Assembly: GCF_950023065.1 (NCBI RefSeq)
Contig: NC_088678.1
Span: 21,070,580 to 21,134,579, forward strand
Reading direction: 5' to 3'
Source: Planococcus citri
Taxonomy: Eukaryota; Arthropoda; Insecta; Hemiptera; Pseudococcidae
Length of the DNA stretch: 64,000 nucleotides
Shown here: positions 58,153-64,000 of the stretch, one piece after another
Position numbering within the stretch: the stretch's first letter is position 1
Layout of the letters: the number at the start of each line of letters is the position of its first letter
The notes under the pieces: model-generated
Databases searched by the model: none
Seen by the model: the letters and a program-made list of their open reading frames with translations, nothing else
What the model was told of the DNA's origin: nothing
Position numbers and translations under genes: made by a program

Positions 58153-58800
58153 GAATCAGTCATTTCGAAAACCCCATTCTGAACCTTTTTAAAATTTTTC
58201 AGGAAATGAAAAAAACTGTTTGTGCGCTTTATTTTCATGGTATAACAGTAAACTTGTGCAGTAATCGATAGGTCTTATGATTACAAATATTTCTGTACCT
58301 TTACCAGAACTTGAAGTTTTGTAGGCTGCGAGCAATTCCATTGTGAAATATGTGGAGTTATGGGGTTTTCGAAATGACTTTTTTTTTAAACCTGAAAAGT
58401 GACACGTAATCCTAGAAAATCCAGTAACTACAATACCCAAAATGATTGAGTATGGATTTTCATTCATTTATTGAAGTTTTACCTGCAATCTACGACTCAA
58501 TTAATATAATGTAATAAAGAAGCAACAAAAATGTTATCCATTTCACGGCATAAATTAAAAAATTGAATTACGTTGATGTTCATGAAATTAATGTTCTTTG
58601 TTTGTCTTATAAAAAAATGATTTCAAAAACCCTGTAAATGCAGGAGTTATGGGGTTTTCAAAATGACAAACGCTGAAATATGCACTTTTGAGCTACCTTC
58701 CAACTTTATCCGATAGAGCTCGCAAAGCACCATCAGAATCAGTGAAAAACATAAAAACCCCTTAAATGGTGATTTATGGGGTTTTCGAAATGACTGATTC
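58153..58800. mobile_element. inverted-repeat element nested in a LINE 3'UTR
   Basis: A perfect 23-bp terminal pair (58153-58175 against 58778-58800) begins GAATCAGTCATTTCGAAAAC and ends in CCC. Internal copies of GTTATGGGGTTTTCGAAATG-type sequence occur at about 58358 and 58648. Flanking sequence is TTTATTA-like on both sides but no exact duplication is clear. No coding. Confidence 0.7.
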
Positions 58801-58973
58801 ACTTTATTTATTATTTCATTTTGTTTTGTTTTGTTTTATATCATTCATTTCATTTTATTATATTGTTAATCATGGTAAAGTTGCTCTGTAGGCTCTATCG
58901 ATGTAAACGACTATGTAAATGCCGCTTGCGGTACCTTACAATAATAAATTTGAATTGAATTGAATTGAAAAGG
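58801..58973 (+). mobile_element. LINE 3' terminus with TTGAA repeat tail
   Basis: ATGCCGCTTGCGGTACCTTA, then CAATAATAAATTTGAATTG and further TTGAA units to about 58970: a polyadenylation-like signal and the simple-repeat tail common to CR1/jockey-like elements. It belongs with the C-terminal coding at 57903-58118. Confidence 0.65.
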
Positions 58974-58974
58974 T

Positions 58975-61900
58975 GATTACATTAATTAAACTGGTTACAG
59001 CAAATGAAACCGAAATATATTTTGACAAAATCAAGTCCACCCCTTCCTCTGGGGGGGGGGGGGTTACTTCACTGATTCAATCATTCAAGCTGCTACCAAA
59101 ACCATTCCTAAATCTTCCTCAAAGGTCCCAAAAAAAATCTGTAACCCTTCCTCTTCATCAACTTTAAAAATAATTCTTTACAGAACTGCAAAATTAACCT
59201 CTTCCTAATTCCGATACACTCCTTAGGCACTCAATAGTAAAAAAAAAGTGTGAACACTTTCCATAAAAAACGAAGTGGAAAAAAAACTCAAAAAATATTA
59301 CACCATTTGTAAAACTTAACAACGACGTAAGCATCCACAGCTATAAATTGGTAAATACTCGTCGTCTTCGTCGAACAATACCCAGCAAAAAGAGTATAAA
59401 CTACGCGATAAATAAATTCCACCCCGAAAAAGTACCTACCATCGGATGAAGGGACCAACATCGAGTTCGAAATGGCCCCAGCTTGTAAATTTGTTCGATT
59501 CACGAGCCGTGTACGTAAAATTATCGAAGATGTAGCTTGGCACTGAGACAATTTCATCGCGCGAAATTTCTCTTCTTTTTTGCCCTCTTGCTCTCTTCTC
59601 CGCCGCCTCTTATACGCGAAGAATTCGCGAACTTGGGAATAAGTTTTCGCCGCCAAATATGTAGTACGATAAAAGATCGGCTTTTGGTATGAAATTGCTT
59701 CGGTAATCGCATTTTTGCGCGATATTAAAACGCTTAAAATATTTCCAACCGTTTTAAAACTTAATAGCCGAGCTTGTTTGCGAAATTTATTAAAAAAGTA
59801 AATTATTTTTCCTCATCCTCATTCTCCTACAACCAAATCTCTAAGCCCAGCCAAACAAAACCAAAGGTGAAAACGCACTGCAGCAGCATTTCACTTTATT
59901 CGATAATTATGGCAAATATTTACGCCTATATCTCGTTTTCTCTCCCTTCGTATCGTCTTGTTTACATTTAAAGATAAGATTTTCGTAACCCTGGTGAAAA
60001 AAACCCACCAGAATAGCGCAATTCGACGTGTAATACCCTCAGCCACCTTAAGGTGTATAATTTCTAGCTAAACGAAATCATTATTATTTGCATTCGAAGT
60101 CGCTATATACTATATACGATTAAATTTTATCGTTATTGGCGCGAACCAACGTTTATCTGGCTTTAATTAAAAATCCAGCGAAAACTGCTCGTCGTATTCG
60201 GGGCTCTTCCGCTAGATTCAGCCAGCGATGAGCGGGGTGCAGGAGGATGTATTCCGGGGGTATGGGCAAAAAAACCACGCCATTTCATTAAATTCAATTG
60301 CGACGACGGATGAAAGAGGGAAAAAACCCAGGGAGAGAAAAAAATATAAAATAACGTTCTATAAATGAGCTGTTAGTCGCGCGAAATGTAATTTATCAAA
60401 TACCACCGCCGTTTTTTATAGTACAAGACCGCCGGAAAGCTTAGAGGATACCAGGACAAGACACACACCAGGCACCAGACAAACGGTCAACACTCGTTGA
60501 TGACGACGAAAAAAAACACACACACAAAATAAAAAAAAGGAAGCCAACTCTACCATCATAACGGAGAAACCTTCGATAAAAAAATTTTCAGACCGAATTG
60601 CCGCACTAAATAAAAATAACGAAGTGCATTTAACAAGCGAGATGGAAAAATAAAAAATATATATACCAAAAGCGAAACTCGCGTTTTCCTCGTTTCCTTT
60701 CAGCCCCCCTTACACCCTCCACCACCATCTCAGCTCGCTTTTTTGGGTCGTCGGCGGCGTATTACTATTACTACATACAAGACGATACGAAGCCGAGTAC
60801 ATATAAACTTACAACGACTTTAGGGCGAAAAAACAGCTCGAGAACAAATAGTAGCTGTGCTGGGGATGGTAGGGGCAAGTTTCTAGTGCTTCTGGTTGAA
60901 TCAAAAGTTGTAAATATCATTTATAATTTATCTCGTTCTGTTTTCGTACTACATTTTCGACTTCGTCGCACGTCCCAGTATCTAGCGACTTTACGCACTA
61001 TGTTCGCATCTCGTTCTCGAGCGTTTCGCATTATACTCGCAGAATACTCCCTGGTCTGCCATATTCTTTCATTTTCTGCTTATTATGTTTTCGAGGATTG
61101 GATATAAGAAGCAGAAAAAAAAACCACGCGGAATAAATACGCATCATAAACAGAGCGACAGGCGATGTCGACGTCTTAGTCGTCAGTTTTCTCAACCGCG
61201 TTTCCTACCTCGGCGAAATTCAATGTTTCACCAGCCCTGGCTCTTTGATATATCAACTAGAAAATATCTCGTACACTAGGTCGACACGGACGCCCCAGAA
61301 TGGTTTACAAGCCAGATTACCGGAGTTTAAATTCCTATTAAGGAGATGACCAATTTTTTTCCTATATAATAAAAAAGTATTTCATTCGCTCGTAGGTATA
61401 TTTAAAAAAGATTCGGTTTTTATCGTGGAATTTAATTGAAGTTCGTATTTTGAAAATCATCCACGTGAATTCGTTTTTTTGAGGTGAGATAAGAAACTAC
61501 GAGAAGAGGAGAAGAGTCACAGGATACATAGATTGTGTGCGAGAGTAACAGAGAGTAGGAAAAAACGAAAAAACATTGGCTTATTTCGAGTTTTTTTTTC
61601 CATTTACAAGAACTTCAAAAAAAAGTTTGTAAAGTAAACAAATAATGTATAACTTGAAATAAACTTGAAAAATTTTCAAATTCTCGTCATATTCCATCCA
61701 CAATATTTTGTTTTGAAGCGTTTAACCTCTCGGCAGGAGTGAGGAATCGTTGTATTTTAAGGATGTCAGATTTTTTTTCTGAGGCCCTAAAATAACAAAG
61801 TGGAAAAAGGGGAATTTTTGGGATCAAATCCCAATTCTTGAAAAAAAAAGTCCTAAAATGTCGAAATGCGAGTTGAGGCAGCTACAATTCTGGGAACCTT

Positions 61901-62085
61901 CTGTTTGTGGCATATTCAACCTAGTAGCATTACGCTTTAAGGCTCCGTGTTGACATGAGCAAAACAAGTTTCATTTTTGAAGTCATAAATTTTTTGAAAT
62001 AGGTAAGAATGTCCTAAAATCACAAAATGTGTAATTAGACAGCTACATTAGGGCATATTCTAACTACCTCACGTTTTGAGGCTAA
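58975..62085. other. upstream intron of the Patj-like gene, no exon recognised
   Basis: Poly-G at 59051-59062. 59300-61300 is richer in CpG with purine-rich stretches; open frames on both strands (59288-59656 minus, 60886-61107 plus) lack domain signatures, and no splice-bounded exon ending two bases into a codon could be matched to a Patj domain. It could hold regulatory sequence. Confidence 0.35.
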
Positions 62086-62094
62086 ATCTTTAGG

Positions 62095-63530
62095 GCTGTG
62101 GAGAGAGAGGCGAGCCGCCTTCCCAGTACTCCAAGGCATTTCGCATTATGTACTCTCCATAGATGTTGAACAGCAGAGGTGAGAGTATACAGCACAGCCT
62201 TACTCCCCGATCTGACTGAAATGGGTTTGACTCTTCTCCGCCTACTCTCACCTCCATCATGTTCTTGTCATACAGCGATTTTATCAGCTCAATTAGGTGC
62301 TCTGGAACTCCCAGCTCCCATAGTATCTCATATAGCTTTGTCCAATTGACACAGTCAAAGGCTTTTGCATAGTCAACAAAGCACAGTACCACAGGGATGT
62401 TAAATTTGCGGAATTTTTCGATTATTTGTCTAATGTTCAAAATCTGTTCTCTTATACCTCTTCCAGGCATGAAACCTGCCTGTTCAGGTGGAATCTGCCT
62501 ATGCATGCCTTGATCCTGTTGTTGATTATTTGGAGCATCACTTTACTGGTATGTGGAATCAGGGCTATTGTGCAATAGTTAGCGCAATTTTTCTTATCAC
62601 CTTTCTTATGTAATGGAATTAACACTGATTTGCACCAATGTTCTGGCCATTCATTTTGTGCCATATGTTGTTGCATATCTCCCACATCACCTTCTCTGCT
62701 TTCTTACCCATGGACTGTAGTATCTCAGTCACATCCAGATGCTTTGCGTTTTCTCAATGCCTTGATGGCATCTGTTACTTTGTCAAGTACAATTTCTGGC
62801 TCTTCTACCATGCGACTGCACCATCCTCTGCTATGATTTCACGTGATTGTGGTTTAAAATCTCTGGTGATCTGTTTTATCTTCTGGAATAGTATGCATGA
62901 TTCATTGTGGTCAGCATATTCTTGGAGTTCCTCACGACATCTGTTCAGGCAGGCTTGACTATCTTTCCTACAATTTCTCTGAACGCATCTATTCAAGGCT
63001 TTGTACTTGTTATCATTTCCTTCCAATTTTACTTTTCTGCATTCTTCTATGAGCTTCAATGTTTCATCCGACCTCCATGGTTAATGTTTTTTCAGTTTCT
63101 CCTTCCTATTCTTGATCACCAAATCACGTTTCTTTTGGATTTCTGCCTTCATATTTTCCCATAAGGTATTTGGGTCCTCTTCATCTGTGTGATCAATATT
63201 TATTTGGGTAGCGAGTCTTTTCCTTTCTTGGTCAGTAAGGTATATGTGACCATCCATGATAAAACCAACCATCCGTCGCAAAAATTGAAAAATGTTTTTT
63301 CACCTATTTTTGGGCCCTAAATGGTTTAGGGGGAAAAAATTTGTAAATTTTTTTTTTTCAATTTTTTGAGTCGGATGGTCAGTTTTATTGCGGATGGTCA
63401 CATATGCAATTTTTCTTTGTTGGTTTCTTCCCACTGTGAAGACGCAATTTGAACGAAGCCACCAGCAATTGGTGATCTGATGCATTATCTGCTCCAGGAT
63501 AAGTCTTGGATTGTGTTATCACCAGGGCTC
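62095..63530 (-). pseudogene. antisense copy of the same LINE family, truncated within RT
   Basis: Minus-strand order: end of endonuclease (PGADNASDHQLLVASFKLRL, with the conserved SDH), linker ([40 protein letters not shown]), RT fingers (PPEQAGFMPGRGIREQILNI), palm ([40 protein letters not shown]). It stops near 62105 before the YADD block. The linker and RT are closely similar to 55390-56470. Some frames are intact over 130 codons, so this copy is less decayed. A T-rich stretch (63290-63400) interrupts the linker. Confidence 0.85.
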
Positions 63531-63539
63531 GGATATTCT

Positions 63540-64000
63540 TTCTCTAAAAAATCCAAAATATGCGCTTAAATATTCCCTAAAAAATGCCAAAATATGCTCT
63601 AAAAAGTAAAAATATTCCCTAATGATATGGGTATTGTTTTACAGGAAAAATCAATTCCTATACGATTTTACTAATATTATTGTGTAATACCAAGAATTCA
63701 AGAACAAAAATGGAAAACAGAGCGTTTTAAAATTACGAAAAGGTAATTCTAATTCCATTATTAAAGGAATAAAAAACAAATAAAATGTACAAAAAAAATT
63801 GCTAGGTACAAGAGAGCAATTGCCAGTTTCACAAATTTTTCGGAAAAAAAATGAAAAATAGCCAAATACTAATTTGATGCAAAAATTTGAAATTGAGCAA
63901 AATATTCCCTAAAAACCGCTAAAAACATAAAATATGCTCTAAAAACGCAAAATATTCCCTAAAAAATGCCAAAATATGCTTTTATATGCTTTTATCGTGA
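63540..64000. repeat. degenerate ATATTCCCTAAAAAATGCC repeat, two clusters
   Basis: AAATATTCCCTAAAAAATGC with CAAAATATGCTCTAAAAA recurs at 63545-63625 and 63898-64000, separated by about 270 bp of AT-rich sequence. The right cluster runs off the window end. Confidence 0.6.

Noticed and set aside
59288..59656. 122-codon minus frame as the next upstream Patj exon
   Set aside because: There is no PDZ or L27 signature; the arginine/glutamate-rich content is low complexity. The one donor-like GTAGGT leaves the wrong phase for exon 57649-57733.

Overview
This is an AT-rich animal nuclear window with long introns, many microsatellites and homopolymer tracts, satellites, inverted-repeat elements and decayed non-LTR retrotransposons. 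The protein homology and retroelement types point to an arthropod, most likely an insect. Recurrent short words such as TAGGTAC and ACGAGTA fit that, but I cannot name the species.

The one cellular gene I can support lies on the minus strand and fills most of the window. It is the 3' part of a multi-PDZ scaffold gene of the Patj/MUPP1 (INADL/MPDZ) family. I reconstructed eleven exons by splice sites and codon phase: 57733-57649, 50107-50051, 42378-42331 (possible cassette), 37347-37246, 14927-14856, 14700-14601, 8762-8581, 8257-8102, 7413-7246, 7160-6973 and 6911-6854 (stop). All ten junctions are phase-compatible. Together they encode about 404 residues, or 388 without the 48-nt exon. These form three PDZ domains, the family's Asp-Pro-Ala-Thr/Pro-Gly linker, and a short basic/aromatic C-terminus. 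The first exon seen needs two bases from an upstream exon, so the N-terminal part of the protein lies beyond position 64000. The first PDZ domain is split over five or six exons across about 36 kb, including one intron of 22.3 kb.

Most of the rest is intronic or downstream repeat DNA. The region 3' of the gene (1-6850) holds a 29-bp satellite with higher-order structure (1.55-4.4 kb), AT-rich repeats and the probable 3'UTR. Intron 8.76-14.6 kb holds a CACTA-like inverted-repeat element, an LTR-element remnant with a tRNA-Lys primer-binding site, a tRNA-like SINE candidate and degenerate GGCAAAA-type repeats. Intron 14.9-37.2 kb holds tandem arrays at 16-18.4 kb and 20.9-23.9 kb, a reverse-transcriptase fragment at 28.2-28.6 kb, two inverted-repeat elements at 28.6-30.3 kb, and a palindromic CGTTCGCGAACG satellite at 33.7-36.3 kb. 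A second array of that satellite lies at 39.1-39.8 kb.

Intron 42.4-50.1 kb holds LINE fragments (one a 64-bp insertion with a perfect target-site duplication) and two terminal-inverted-repeat elements. Intron 50.1-57.6 kb holds a 2.55-kb fold-back element flanked by TTCAA and a decayed LINE with a YADD box. The region beyond 57.7 kb holds a LINE C-terminus with its 3'UTR, itself interrupted by an inverted-repeat element, and an antisense LINE copy at 62.1-63.5 kb. No tRNA or rRNA gene, CRISPR array or second cellular protein gene could be supported.
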